A stretch of DNA of 14,715 nucleotides from an uncultured Alphaproteobacteria bacterium (GTDB lineage Bacteria; Pseudomonadota; Alphaproteobacteria; Caulobacterales; Parvularculaceae): the NCBI GenBank assembly GCA_938003575.1, contig CALKYG010000158.1, forward strand, positions 1 to 14,715. Reading direction: 5' to 3'. This document shows positions 1 through 6,452 of the stretch, piece by piece (position 1 is the first letter of the stretch; every line of letters starts with the position of its first letter). Below the pieces are notes generated by a model. That model was not told the DNA's origin. It saw only the letters and a list, made by a program, of their open reading frames with translations, and made no database searches. Position numbers and translations under genes: made by a program.

Positions 1-146
1 GGCTCTCCGGCGGGTGCAACCTGAACCGGGACCCGGTCTCCCTCATCCGGGAAGCCGGCTTTGCAATCGACTACGCCGACTGCGGTTACGCCGTCGGGGC
101 GCCGAAATTTGCCGGCTTCATGTATCGGGGCGTTGCATTCGCGTAA
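1..146 (+). CDS. Class I SAM-dependent methyltransferase, C-terminal fragment
   Basis: The reading frame is open from the window edge (first full codon at base 3) to a TAA at 144-146, giving the last 47 residues of a protein that starts outside the window. The fragment holds a Gly-Gly-Cys-Asn-Leu-Asn-Arg-Asp turn, then 'LIREAGF', and ends with a 'GAPKFAGFMYRGVA' strand. This is the usual C-terminal end of UbiE/Methyltransf_11-type methyltransferases, where an 'EAGF' helix precedes the last two beta strands. The SAM-binding motifs lie upstream and cannot be seen, so the substrate is unknown. The family call rests on this short tail alone. Confidence 0.6.
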   Translation, partial: LSGGCNLNRDPVSLIREAGFAIDYADCGYAVGAPKFAGFMYRGVAFA

Positions 147-285
147 CGCCCCCCGCAGATCGCGCGGGCGTGACCGGAAAACACGCGATTTTAAGTTGAT
201 TTGAACCTTTCTTTCCGAAAATTGGCGAAATGGCGTCGCGTGGGGCGGCGTCGTCGCGTGGCGTAGGGTTTCGTATAGGTTAAGC

Positions 286-762
286 GTGGGCAGGATCGGG
301 ACAATTGCGCGGTTTGTTGCGGGGACGGCGGCGCTCGGCCTTGGCGCTGCGTCGGCCGACAGCGCGCCGATGCCGAACTGGCATACGAGATACTCGAACG
401 ACGGCGCGGTCGTCCTGGCGGTGCGCTCCGACTTTGCGCCGGCAGGCGGACATGTCCGCGTCGCGGTTTATGACGACGAGGCGAACTTTCTCGAAAACGC
501 GAAGGCGAAACTGGATGCGTCCGTCAATCATGACGGCGTCGCCCTTGTCACGCTGGACGATATCAAGCCCGGCGATTACGCCTTTGTCGCCTATTACGAC
601 GAGAACGGCGACGGCAAGCTAAACCGCAATGCGATCGGCAAACCGAAAGAGCCGTTTATCTTTTCAAACAATGTTCGTCCGAAACTCAGAAAACCGACGT
701 TCTCCGAAACGAAGGTCGCGGTTGCGCCGGGTGAGGTCGTCGTCCTGACGCTTAAGGACTGA
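286..762 (+). CDS. DUF2141 domain protein, probably secreted
   Basis: This is a 158-residue protein with a GTG start at 286; an AGG seven bases upstream is a weak ribosome site. Residues 7-25 form a hydrophobic stretch ending in Ala residues that looks like a signal peptide, so the mature protein is probably periplasmic or outer-membrane associated. Residues 56-62 (HVRVAVY) and the block at 98-128 with YYDENGDGKLNRN, GKPKEPF and FSNN are the hallmark of DUF2141, a family of about 140-160 residues with no settled function. The DENGDGKLN segment resembles the first half of an EF-hand-type calcium loop. The gene stands alone: 139 bases separate it from the methyltransferase end, and 20 bases from the convergent moeB. 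Family assignment is firm; function is unknown. Confidence 0.8.
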   Translation: MGRIGTIARFVAGTAALGLGAASADSAPMPNWHTRYSNDGAVVLAVRSDFAPAGGHVRVAVYDDEANFLENAKAKLDASVNHDGVALVTLDDIKPGDYAFVAYYDENGDGKLNRNAIGKPKEPFIFSNNVRPKLRKPTFSETKVAVAPGEVVVLTLKD

Positions 763-782
763 TCGACCGCAAATTTGGTCCT

Positions 783-1556
783 TCAACCGTTTCGGCGCTC
801 GAGGCTCGAACAGTCCGCGCATTCAGGATCGCGGGGAAGGCTGACGGTCCGCATTTTGGCGGCCAATCCGTCATAAAGGACAAGCCGGCCGGCGAGGCTG
901 TCGCCGATTGTCAGGATTTCCTTGATCGTCTCCAGCGCCGCCATCGACCCGATCACTCCGGCAAGCGGCCCGAGAACGCCTTCCTCGGCGCAGTTGATCC
1001 GTTCCTCCAGCGGCGGCGCTTCAGGGACGAAACACCGATAACAGGGAAAATCCGGGCCGGCCCATGGTTTGAAGACCGAGAGCTGTCCCTCAAAACGCCC
1101 GATCGCCGCCGAGACAAGCGGCTTCTTCGCGGCGATGCAGGCGGTGTTGAGCGCGTGACGAGTCTCGAAATTGTCGACGCCGTCAATGACGATGTCATAG
1201 GCGGAAATCCGATCGGATGCATTTTCGGCGTCAATCCGTTCATTGTGAGCGACAATTCTGATTTCCGGATTGAGCGATCTCGCGAACTCGCGCGCGCGCG
1301 CCGTCTTTGGGGCGCCGACGTCTTCATCACGATAAATCGTCTGGCGCTGAAGGTTTGAAAGCGAAACGGCGTCGTCATCCGCTATGCCGATAACGCCGAC
1401 ACCCGCCGCCGCAAGATATTGCAGGATCGGGCTGCCGAGGCCGCCGGCCCCGACGATAAGCGCGCGCGCGGCGAGCAGTTTCTGTTGTCCCTGCGCGCCG
1501 ACTTCCTTCAGCAGGATATGGCGAATATAGCGCTCGCGCGCGTCAGCGTTCAGCAT
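783..1556 (-). CDS. moeB: MoeB/ThiF-family adenylyltransferase (molybdopterin synthase sulfurtransferase activator)
   Basis: This is a 257-residue cytoplasmic E1-like enzyme. MoeB adenylates the C-terminal glycine of MoaD in molybdenum cofactor synthesis; ThiF does the same to ThiS. Visible features are the N-terminal ERYIRHI with the arginine-finger position (R12), the ATP-binding GAGGLGS loop (36-42), the SNLQRQ motif (67-72), and DGVDNFETR with the metal-binding Asp (125-133). Two CxxC pairs (C172/C175 and C246/C249) would hold structural zinc. The segment 'NCAEEGVLGPLAGVIGSMAALE' (188-209) is typical of MoeB. Length matches MoeB (about 250) and there is no C-terminal rhodanese domain. It is last in the nth-pyrF-dut-orf63-moeB run. 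No moaD or thiS is present here, so MoeB versus ThiF/HesA specificity is inferred. Confidence 0.85.
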   Translation of the reverse strand: MLNADARERYIRHILLKEVGAQGQQKLLAARALIVGAGGLGSPILQYLAAAGVGVIGIADDDAVSLSNLQRQTIYRDEDVGAPKTARAREFARSLNPEIRIVAHNERIDAENASDRISAYDIVIDGVDNFETRHALNTACIAAKKPLVSAAIGRFEGQLSVFKPWAGPDFPCYRCFVPEAPPLEERINCAEEGVLGPLAGVIGSMAALETIKEILTIGDSLAGRLVLYDGLAAKMRTVSLPRDPECADCSSLERRNG

Positions 1557-1565
1557 GGAGCGAGG

Positions 1566-1757
1566 TCACCACAAATTCAAAAGCCGTCCGAGCGTCGCAA
1601 CCGCAATCATCGTCGCGCCGACGACGACGAGCGCCATGCCGAGGCCGCGATTGGTCTGGCCAGACTCGCGGACGATCAGGCCGGCGAATATGCAGACAAA
1701 TCCAATCACGATGAACGCATTGCGAAGTCCGGTCGTCAGCAGATCGCCGATATTCAT
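1566..1757 (-). CDS. Small two-helix membrane protein, unknown
   Basis: This is a 63-residue ORF. Two hydrophobic segments (about residues 12-29 and 38-56) are joined by a short polar loop with Arg, Glu and Asn, predicting a small inner-membrane hairpin protein. I do not recognise the family. Its ATG (1755-1757) overlaps the dut stop (1754-1756) in an ATGA, and its own stop lies nine bases before the moeB start. That spacing fits a translated member of the same operon and is the main reason to accept such a short ORF. The sequence gives no hint of a link to dUTP or molybdopterin chemistry. Confidence 0.65.
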   Translation of the reverse strand: MNIGDLLTTGLRNAFIVIGFVCIFAGLIVRESGQTNRGLGMALVVVGATMIAVATLGRLLNLW

Positions 1758-2224
1758 CGTCCTGTAGAGCCGAAGCCTCCCTCTCCGCGTGCGGTTTCGT
1801 CGAGGCTCTCCGACAGCTCAAACCGCGCCTGCCAGACCGGAGCGATCACCATTTGCGCGATGCGTTCGCCGCGCTTTATCACGAATTCGTCTGCCCCATG
1901 ATTAATGAGGATCACCTTCACCTCGCCGCGATAGTCGGCGTCGATCGTTCCCGGCGAATTGAGACAGGTGATCCCGAATTTCGCGGCAAGGCCGGAGCGC
2001 GGGCGAATCTGCGCCTCCCATCCTTCAGGGAGCGCCATGGAAAATCCCGTCGGCACCAGAGCGCGCTCGCCCGGCTTCAACGTCAGCGGCGCATCATCGT
2101 CAAGCGCGGCGCGAAGGTCGCACCCTGCGGCGCCCGCGGTCTCATAGGCGGGCGGCGATAGACCCTCACCGTGCGAAAGGCGGCGCAGGCGAACGATCGG
2201 CGGGCGGCGGGCGTCGTCGAACAT
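1754..2224 (-). CDS. dut: Deoxyuridine 5'-triphosphate nucleotidohydrolase (dUTPase)
   Basis: This enzyme hydrolyses dUTP to dUMP and pyrophosphate, supplying dUMP for thymidylate and keeping uracil out of DNA. All five motifs of the trimeric dUTPase are present (numbering from the ATG at 2224): [10 protein letters not shown] (30-39), RPRSGLA (74-80), [12 protein letters not shown] with the catalytic Asp D95 (89-100), GERIAQMV (119-126), and the P-loop-like C-terminal arm [11 protein letters not shown] (146-156). The frame stays open to a GTG at 2278, which would add 18 residues and sit three bases after the pyrF stop. I prefer the ATG at 2224 because the resulting 156 residues match the family, and the added residues are not dUTPase-like. 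A GGGA lies about eight bases before it. The 3' end overlaps the next small ORF by ATGA. Confidence 0.93.
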   Translation of the reverse strand: MFDDARRPPIVRLRRLSHGEGLSPPAYETAGAAGCDLRAALDDDAPLTLKPGERALVPTGFSMALPEGWEAQIRPRSGLAAKFGITCLNSPGTIDADYRGEVKVILINHGADEFVIKRGERIAQMVIAPVWQARFELSESLDETARGEGGFGSTGR

Positions 2225-2281
2225 CCGGGGTTCCCGATGGCGTATTTGAACTTTACCCCGCGGCAGCGTCGAATTCACCCG

Positions 2282-2977
2282 CTAAATCGCGGACGCGATT
2301 TCAGACTGGATCGCCCGGGCGGCGGCGGCCGGATCCGCGGCGGCGAGAATCGGGCGTCCGACGACGAGGCAGCTGGCGCCGGCGCGGATCGCGGCGGCCG
2401 GGGTCACGACCCGCTTCTGGTCGTCAAGAGCGGCTCCGGCGGGGCGGACGCCCGGGGTCACAATCAGGAGGGCATCGCCAAATCTCTTGCGGATCGCCCC
2501 GGCCTCCCGGGCGGAAGCGACAACACCGTCGGCGCCCGCCTTGGCGGCGAATTCAGCGCGCCTGAGGACCAGGTCTTCAAGACTCATCGTAATCCCGCAT
2601 TCCGCAAGATTTTCCTGGCTAAGGCTGGTCAACACCGTGACGCCGAGAATTTTCAGCCGCTGATCGCCGCCCCGCCCTTCGACCGCACCCTTGAGGACGT
2701 CGGGTTCCGCGTGGACGGTGAGAAAATCGCCGCCGAGCTTTACGATGCTAGCCACGCCGCGTTCGACCGTCGCGCTGATGTCGTGAAACTTGAAATCGAG
2801 AAACACCTTCTTGCCCGCAGCGCCTATTTCCCGCGCGAGCTCGATGCCGCCGACGGGCATCAGCTGATAGCCTATCTTGTAAATCGCGGCCGCATCGCCA
2901 AGGCGCGCGACCATTTTCCGCGCATCGTCCGCTGTCGGAAGGTCAAGCGCCACAATAAGCCGGTCGGGGGCGGTCAT
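2282..2977 (-). CDS. pyrF: Orotidine 5'-phosphate decarboxylase
   Basis: This 231-residue TIM-barrel enzyme converts OMP to UMP, the last step of de novo pyrimidine synthesis. Visible motifs are LIVALDLP with the first substrate Asp (7-14), the catalytic DFKFHDI (D61, K63, D66), TVHA (87-90), LGVTVLTS (111-118), TPGVRP (174-179), and VVGRPI with the phosphate-binding Arg (205-210). The frame is open upstream to 3145. Those 56 extra basic, low-complexity residues overlap the nth C-terminus, and the ATG at 2977 gives the normal family length. That ATG overlaps the nth stop codon in an ATGA, indicating translational coupling. Its place between nth and dut puts three pyrimidine-related functions in one transcript. 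Confidence 0.95.
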   Translation of the reverse strand: MTAPDRLIVALDLPTADDARKMVARLGDAAAIYKIGYQLMPVGGIELAREIGAAGKKVFLDFKFHDISATVERGVASIVKLGGDFLTVHAEPDVLKGAVEGRGGDQRLKILGVTVLTSLSQENLAECGITMSLEDLVLRRAEFAAKAGADGVVASAREAGAIRKRFGDALLIVTPGVRPAGAALDDQKRVVTPAAAIRAGASCLVVGRPILAAADPAAAARAIQSEIASAI

Positions 2978-3732
2978 ATCTCTCTTATTTCCTTGCTCGT
3001 CTTCGCTTTCCGCAATTTCGGCCTCGCCGCAAGGCGTTTTGACGCTTTTCCCTTTGCCTTTCTTTTCGGCGTCGCCTTTCTGGCGGCGGGCGGCGGCGTT
3101 TTGTCCTTTTGTGCGCAGAGATCGGCGATCACGCATCTCCAGCACTCCGGCGTGCGTGCCTTGCAGATATAGCGGCCATGCAGGATCAGCCAGTGATGCG
3201 CGCCAGCGAGAAATTCATGCGGCGTGATCTTCTCAAGCCCCCTTTCGACGGCGAGCGGGGTTTTTCCAGGCGCGAGGCCGGTGCGGTTCGAGACCCGGAA
3301 AATGTGCGTATCGACCGCTATCGTCGGCTGGCCGAAGGCGACGTTGCAGACGACGTTCGCTGTTTTCCGTCCGACGCCCGGCAATTGTTCAAGCGCTTCG
3401 CGGTCCGCGGGCACCTTGCCGCCATATTCCTCGACCAGCTTTTTAGAGAGCGCGACTATATTCTTCGCTTTGGCGCGCCAAAGACCGATTGTCTTGATAT
3501 AGGCGCCGACTTTCTCCTCGCCGAGCGCCGCCATTTTCTCCGGCGAGTCCGCGGCGGCGAACAAAGCAGGCGTCGCCCTGTTCACGCCGGCGTCAGTCGC
3601 CTGGGCCGACAGGACGACAGCGACGAGAAGCGTGAAGTCGTTTTTGTAATGGAGCTCCGTTCGCGGCTCGGGCGTCGCTTCCGCAAGACGCCTGAAGATA
3701 GTCGCCGCTGTCTCGCGCGTCATTCTCGCCAT
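2974..3732 (-). CDS. nth: Endonuclease III (DNA glycosylase/AP lyase) with a lysine-rich tail
   Basis: Nth excises oxidised pyrimidines and nicks the abasic site. In this 252-residue protein the helix-hairpin-helix LPGVGRKTANVV (117-128) carries the catalytic lysine K123, and VDTHIFR (140-146) carries the catalytic Asp D141. Cysteines C190, C197, C200 and C206 form the C-x6-C-x2-C-x5-C [4Fe-4S] loop. The core ends near residue 207, as in E. coli Nth. The remaining 45 residues are extra: rich in Lys, Arg, Ala and Pro, with 18 basic residues, and probably disordered and DNA-binding. The start at 3732 has GGAGG 11 bases upstream; an in-frame ATG at 3723 is the alternative. The frame is open to 3906, but that part overlaps the divergent promoter and gene. 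This is the first gene of the pyrF-dut-moeB run. Confidence 0.93.
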   Translation of the reverse strand: MARMTRETAATIFRRLAEATPEPRTELHYKNDFTLLVAVVLSAQATDAGVNRATPALFAAADSPEKMAALGEEKVGAYIKTIGLWRAKAKNIVALSKKLVEEYGGKVPADREALEQLPGVGRKTANVVCNVAFGQPTIAVDTHIFRVSNRTGLAPGKTPLAVERGLEKITPHEFLAGAHHWLILHGRYICKARTPECWRCVIADLCAQKDKTPPPAARKATPKRKAKGKASKRLAARPKLRKAKTSKEIREI

Positions 3733-3757
3733 GCCGACCGGGCCCTCCAGCGGACGG

Positions 3758-3786
3758 GAAATCGCCTCTCGGCCCGCGAATGTCAA
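3758..3786 (-). promoter_or_regulatory. Candidate sigma-70-type promoter for the nth operon
   Basis: On the minus strand, a perfect -35 hexamer TTGACA (plus bases 3781-3786) is followed after 17 bases by GATTTC (3758-3763), a poor -10. Transcription would begin near 3751, about 20 bases before the nth ATG at 3732. It lies back to back with the DUF2244 promoter. Confidence 0.4.
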
Positions 3787-3795
3787 ACGGTCGCC

Positions 3796-3824
3796 GTGAC
3801 GCGCATCCGGCGAGCCGCTATGAT
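3796..3824 (+). promoter_or_regulatory. Candidate sigma-70-type promoter for the DUF2244 operon
   Basis: GTGACG (3796-3801), a 17-base spacer, then TATGAT (3819-3824), five of six matches to the -10 consensus. The expected start of transcription, about seven bases beyond the -10, falls on base 3831, the A of the DUF2244 ATG. The mRNA may therefore be leaderless. This is read by eye; no start-site data are available. Confidence 0.45.
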
Positions 3825-3830
3825 CCGGCC

Positions 3831-4388
3831 ATGGCCGTTGCCCGCATATTCGAAGACATGCCGCCCGATGAAAAAGGGCGCGCGCTCGCGCTTCCGCCCG
3901 CGGCAAGCGGCGTCGGAGCTGAATTCGACGCCGTGCTGTACCCCAACCGGTCCCTGCCCAACGCCGGCTTCGTCGCGGTCATGATGATCGTGATAGCCGC
4001 GAATCTGCTTTTCGGCGTCTATTTTTTTTCGATCGGCGCATGGCCGGTGATCGGCTTTTGCGGGCTCGATGTCTTTCTGGTCTGGCTGGCCTTCAAAATC
4101 TCCTATCGCCAAGGCCGGCTTCACGAACGCGTGCGCGTTTCGCGAGGAGACATGCAGGTGTCGCGCGTGTTGCCGTCGGGCCACGAGTCCCGCTGGAGGC
4201 TCGAGCCTTTTTGGGCGAGGGTCGTTATTGATAATCCCGATGAGCATGAGGCGCGCGTCAGGGTTGTAAGCAAGGGACGGTCCCTCATTCTCGGCTCATT
4301 CCTTTCGCCTGATGAGAGAATGGAATTCGGCAAGGCTCTCGCCCTTGCTCTCTCTTGCGTACAGCGCAGCGAGGCGCCAGGCGCATGA
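3831..4388 (+). CDS. DUF2244 domain membrane protein
   Basis: This is a 185-residue integral membrane protein of the DUF2244 family, whose function is unknown. The family signature 'LYPNRSLPNAGF' (36-47) precedes two transmembrane helices (about 47-66 and 70-90). A soluble C-terminal half follows, with the RW.LEPFWARV strand (121-131) and GSFLSPDER (155-163), where DUF2244 proteins typically end. I use the ATG at 3831 because residues before it (frame open from 3780) fall in the promoter. The ATG at 3861 is an alternative if the transcript is leadered. No Shine-Dalgarno sequence precedes 3831. The stop overlaps the start of the next gene in an ATGA. In alphaproteobacteria DUF2244 genes are often found beside nth, as here; that is from memory, not checked. 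Confidence 0.85.
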   Translation: MAVARIFEDMPPDEKGRALALPPAASGVGAEFDAVLYPNRSLPNAGFVAVMMIVIAANLLFGVYFFSIGAWPVIGFCGLDVFLVWLAFKISYRQGRLHERVRVSRGDMQVSRVLPSGHESRWRLEPFWARVVIDNPDEHEARVRVVSKGRSLILGSFLSPDERMEFGKALALALSCVQRSEAPGA

Positions 4389-4933
4389 CCGAACTGTTGA
4401 TGGTCCTCGCCGGCGCGGTCGCGCTCGCAACGCTGTGGTTCATCTGGTGGGTGCGCCGCACTGAAGCTGACATCGACGAGAGCGCCGCCTATGAGTGGAA
4501 TCGCCTCAAGACAGCGGATCCCGATCTGATTGACGGACTGGACGAGGAGAAATTTCACGCAATTTTCCGCCGTGTTCATTTTCCGCGATTTCCCAAATAC
4601 GCGCTCGCAATCGCCGCCGCCTTCGTTGCAGCGCTTCCGATCACATTCGGCCTGCTCGCCGCGGCGGCGTGGGGACTAGATTCGATCGGCGTGTCGGCCG
4701 ACGCTCGCCAGATTGCGAGAAGCATCCCTGTCGAAGGGTCGATTGCCGGCGTTTCCCGCGACGATCAGGAGACGATCGCGCTTTACTACGTACAGGATGT
4801 CGTGAAGTTCTATTATTATTTTGGGCTGATCTTCGTCTGGCTCGCGATCGTATTCTTCGCAATGCGGCGGTTTCATTTGCGGCGCCCAGGCTATCTGCGT
4901 GACGAAATACTAGCCGAGAAGGCGAAAGGCTGA
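4385..4933 (+). CDS. Three-helix membrane protein, unknown
   Basis: This is a 182-residue protein with three predicted transmembrane helices: residues 4-23, 72-97 and 144-160. Between helix 1 and helix 2 is an acidic segment with 'ESAAYEWNRLKTADPDLIDGLDEEKF' character (about 32-58). A polar loop of about 45 residues separates helices 2 and 3 (98-143), and the C-terminus is basic. I do not recognise a family. The start at 4385 overlaps the DUF2244 stop (4386-4388) as ATGA, and the stop is three bases before the glyoxalase start, so all three are probably co-translated. An earlier in-frame ATG at 4355 lies inside DUF2244 and is less likely. Its partner DUF2244 is also a membrane protein, so a joint complex is conceivable but unproven. 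Confidence 0.75.
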   Translation: MTELLMVLAGAVALATLWFIWWVRRTEADIDESAAYEWNRLKTADPDLIDGLDEEKFHAIFRRVHFPRFPKYALAIAAAFVAALPITFGLLAAAAWGLDSIGVSADARQIARSIPVEGSIAGVSRDDQETIALYYVQDVVKFYYYFGLIFVWLAIVFFAMRRFHLRRPGYLRDEILAEKAKG

Positions 4934-4936
4934 GCC

Positions 4937-5377
4937 ATGGAGTATCTCCATACGATGGTCCGCGTCAGCGACCTCGATGCGTCGCTCGATTTTTACTGCG
5001 AGAAGCTCGGGCTCATCGAAGTCAGCAGGATCGAGAACGAGAAAGGCCGGTTCACGCTCGTTTTTCTTGCAGCTTCCGGCGACGCCGCCGCTGCGGCGGC
5101 GAACAAGGCTCCGCTCGTCGAGCTCACCTGGAATTGGGATCGGGAGGAGATTTCGGGCGGGCGCAATTTCGGCCATATCGCCTATCGCGTCGACGACATT
5201 TACGCGCTCTGTCAGAAGCTGATGCATGCGGGCGTCGTCATCAATCGCCCGCCGCGCGACGGCCATATGGCGTTCATACGTTCGCCTGATGGAATTTCGA
5301 TCGAACTCCTGCAGAAGGGCGAACGGCTTGCACCCGAAGAGCCGTGGGCGTCGATGCCGAATACGGGAGCCTGGTGA
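4937..5377 (+). CDS. gloA: Glyoxalase I (lactoylglutathione lyase)
   Basis: This 146-residue VOC-fold enzyme isomerises the hemithioacetal of methylglyoxal and glutathione to S-lactoylglutathione. The four metal ligands of the family can be placed: H5 in YLHTMVRV, E62 in LVELTWNW, H80 in NFGHIAYRV, and E123 in ISIELLQ. Spacing matches the short bacterial, Ni2+-type GloA (about 135 residues), although metal preference cannot be read from sequence. Residues 130-146 form a short, Pro/Trp-rich tail beyond the usual end. An Ala-rich insertion (49-56) sits in the loop before the E62 strand. It is third in the DUF2244 cluster, three bases behind the previous stop. A 115-base gap without a convincing terminator follows before the ABC exporter. 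Confidence 0.9.
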   Translation: MEYLHTMVRVSDLDASLDFYCEKLGLIEVSRIENEKGRFTLVFLAASGDAAAAAANKAPLVELTWNWDREEISGGRNFGHIAYRVDDIYALCQKLMHAGVVINRPPRDGHMAFIRSPDGISIELLQKGERLAPEEPWASMPNTGAW

Positions 5378-5492
5378 CGCCCGCGCCGAAGCAATCCGCG
5401 ATCCGACATTTGCGCCGCTCACCATTTCTTTATGAACGGTTTATTAAAGCGGTTCGACGCATCGTCCGGCGCCTGGACATGGAAATGGACTG

Positions 5493-6452
5493 ATGACCGA
5501 GAAGCCGCTCGTTCTTGAAAGCGTCGTCAAACGCTTCGGCGCATTTCCCGCTGTCGACAATCTCTCATTCAGCGTCAACAAAGGCGAAATATTCGGCTTT
5601 CTCGGCCCGAACGGCGCCGGCAAGACGACAACTCTGCGCATGATCCTCGACATCATTCCGCCGACCTCCGGGCGGATCACAGTGCTCGGATCGCCTTCTG
5701 CGATTCCCGTGCGCCGGCGCATTGGCTACCTTCCTGAGGAGCGCGGGCTCTATCGCAAAATGAAAGCGGCTGAAACGATCGCCTATTTCGCCAGCCTGCG
5801 GGGCGTGCCGGCCAGGACTGCGAAGACGCGTGCGTTCGCGCTGCTGGAACGCTTCGGCCTTGGCGAATTCGCGCGCTCGAAAAACGAGTCGCTCTCGAAA
5901 GGCATGGCGCAAAAGGTCCAGCTGCTCGCGACGATCGCGCATGAGCCGGAGCTTCTCATCCTGGATGAGCCGTTCACTGGCCTTGATCCGATCAATCAGG
6001 CGACGCTTGAAAAACTGATTGGCGAATTGCGCGATCAGGGCCGCACAATCATTTTTTCAACTCATACGATGCAACACGCCGAACGCTTGTGCGACCGCTT
6101 TCTGATCATGGCGAAAGGCATGAAGCGCTTTGAAGGAACACTCGACGAAGCACGGTCGAAGTATCCGCCGCGTCTTCTGATCCGCACGCGAGACCCGATT
6201 GCGCCGATATCGGCCGCACAGGGCGTCATGCGGGTTGAATCCATCCCGGCGCGGGACGGGGAAGACCCGAGCTTCGCCATTGAGCTTGCGCGGGGCGTCG
6301 ATCCGAACACGATACTGCGCGCGGCGTTCGACGCCGGCATGCACCTGTCGCGTTTTGAAAACACCAACGCATCGCTGCACGACATCTTTGTCGAACTTGT
6401 CGGCGCGGACGCTGAGGCGCCGGGTGGAACCCTGACGGAGAATGCGGCTTGA
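5493..6452 (+). CDS. ABC exporter ATP-binding subunit, NatA/YhaQ type
   Basis: This is a 319-residue ATPase. Walker A is GPNGAGKTT (38-46), the signature is SLSKGMAQK (133-141), Walker B is LLILDEP (154-160), and the switch histidine is H191 in STHTM. The Q-loop glutamine is replaced: the segment reads GYLPEERGLY (78-87). That is usual for the NatA/YhaQ branch, which drives ABC-2 type exporters. A C-terminal domain (about 225-305, DUF4162-like) ends with LHDIFVELVG. The stop overlaps the TTG start of the permease, so the pair form one exporter. NatA of Bacillus exports sodium, but the substrate here is unknown. The ATG at 5493 is the start that makes the N-terminus fit the family; the upstream GGAAATGGA is a weak ribosome site. 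Confidence 0.9.
   Translation: MTEKPLVLESVVKRFGAFPAVDNLSFSVNKGEIFGFLGPNGAGKTTTLRMILDIIPPTSGRITVLGSPSAIPVRRRIGYLPEERGLYRKMKAAETIAYFASLRGVPARTAKTRAFALLERFGLGEFARSKNESLSKGMAQKVQLLATIAHEPELLILDEPFTGLDPINQATLEKLIGELRDQGRTIIFSTHTMQHAERLCDRFLIMAKGMKRFEGTLDEARSKYPPRLLIRTRDPIAPISAAQGVMRVESIPARDGEDPSFAIELARGVDPNTILRAAFDAGMHLSRFENTNASLHDIFVELVGADAEAPGGTLTENAA

Noticed and set aside
150-172. Possible terminator after the methyltransferase
   Set aside because: Only a five-base-pair CCCGC/GCGGG stem, with no uridine tract close behind.
193-207. TTAA-N7-TGAA upstream of the DUF2141 gene as a full CtrA site
   Set aside because: One mismatch to TTAA-N7-TTAA in an AT-rich patch, too weak to call.
765-780. 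Possible terminator hairpin GACC-N8-GGTC between the DUF2141 gene and moeB
   Set aside because: A four-base-pair stem with no T-run is too weak.
1277-1301. GC dinucleotide run inside moeB as a tandem repeat or Z-DNA element
   Set aside because: It is short and explained by normal codons of the protein in high-GC DNA.
2978-3145. 56-residue basic N-terminal extension of PyrF
   Set aside because: It is the nth C-terminal region read in another frame; the ATG at 2977 overlaps the nth stop and gives the normal PyrF length.
2171-3172. 333-codon open frame on the + strand, antisense to pyrF
   Set aside because: Arg/Gly/Ala-rich sequence with no family features, lying opposite the well-supported pyrF; long antisense frames are expected in high-GC DNA.
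3109-3984. 291-codon open frame on the + strand across nth and into DUF2244
   Set aside because: It overlaps two recognised genes in the wrong frame or strand and shows no motif.
5408-5447. Promoter for the NatA/NatB-type exporter (TATGAA or TATTAA as -10)
   Set aside because: The -10 candidates have no acceptable -35 at 16-18 bases, so none was chosen.
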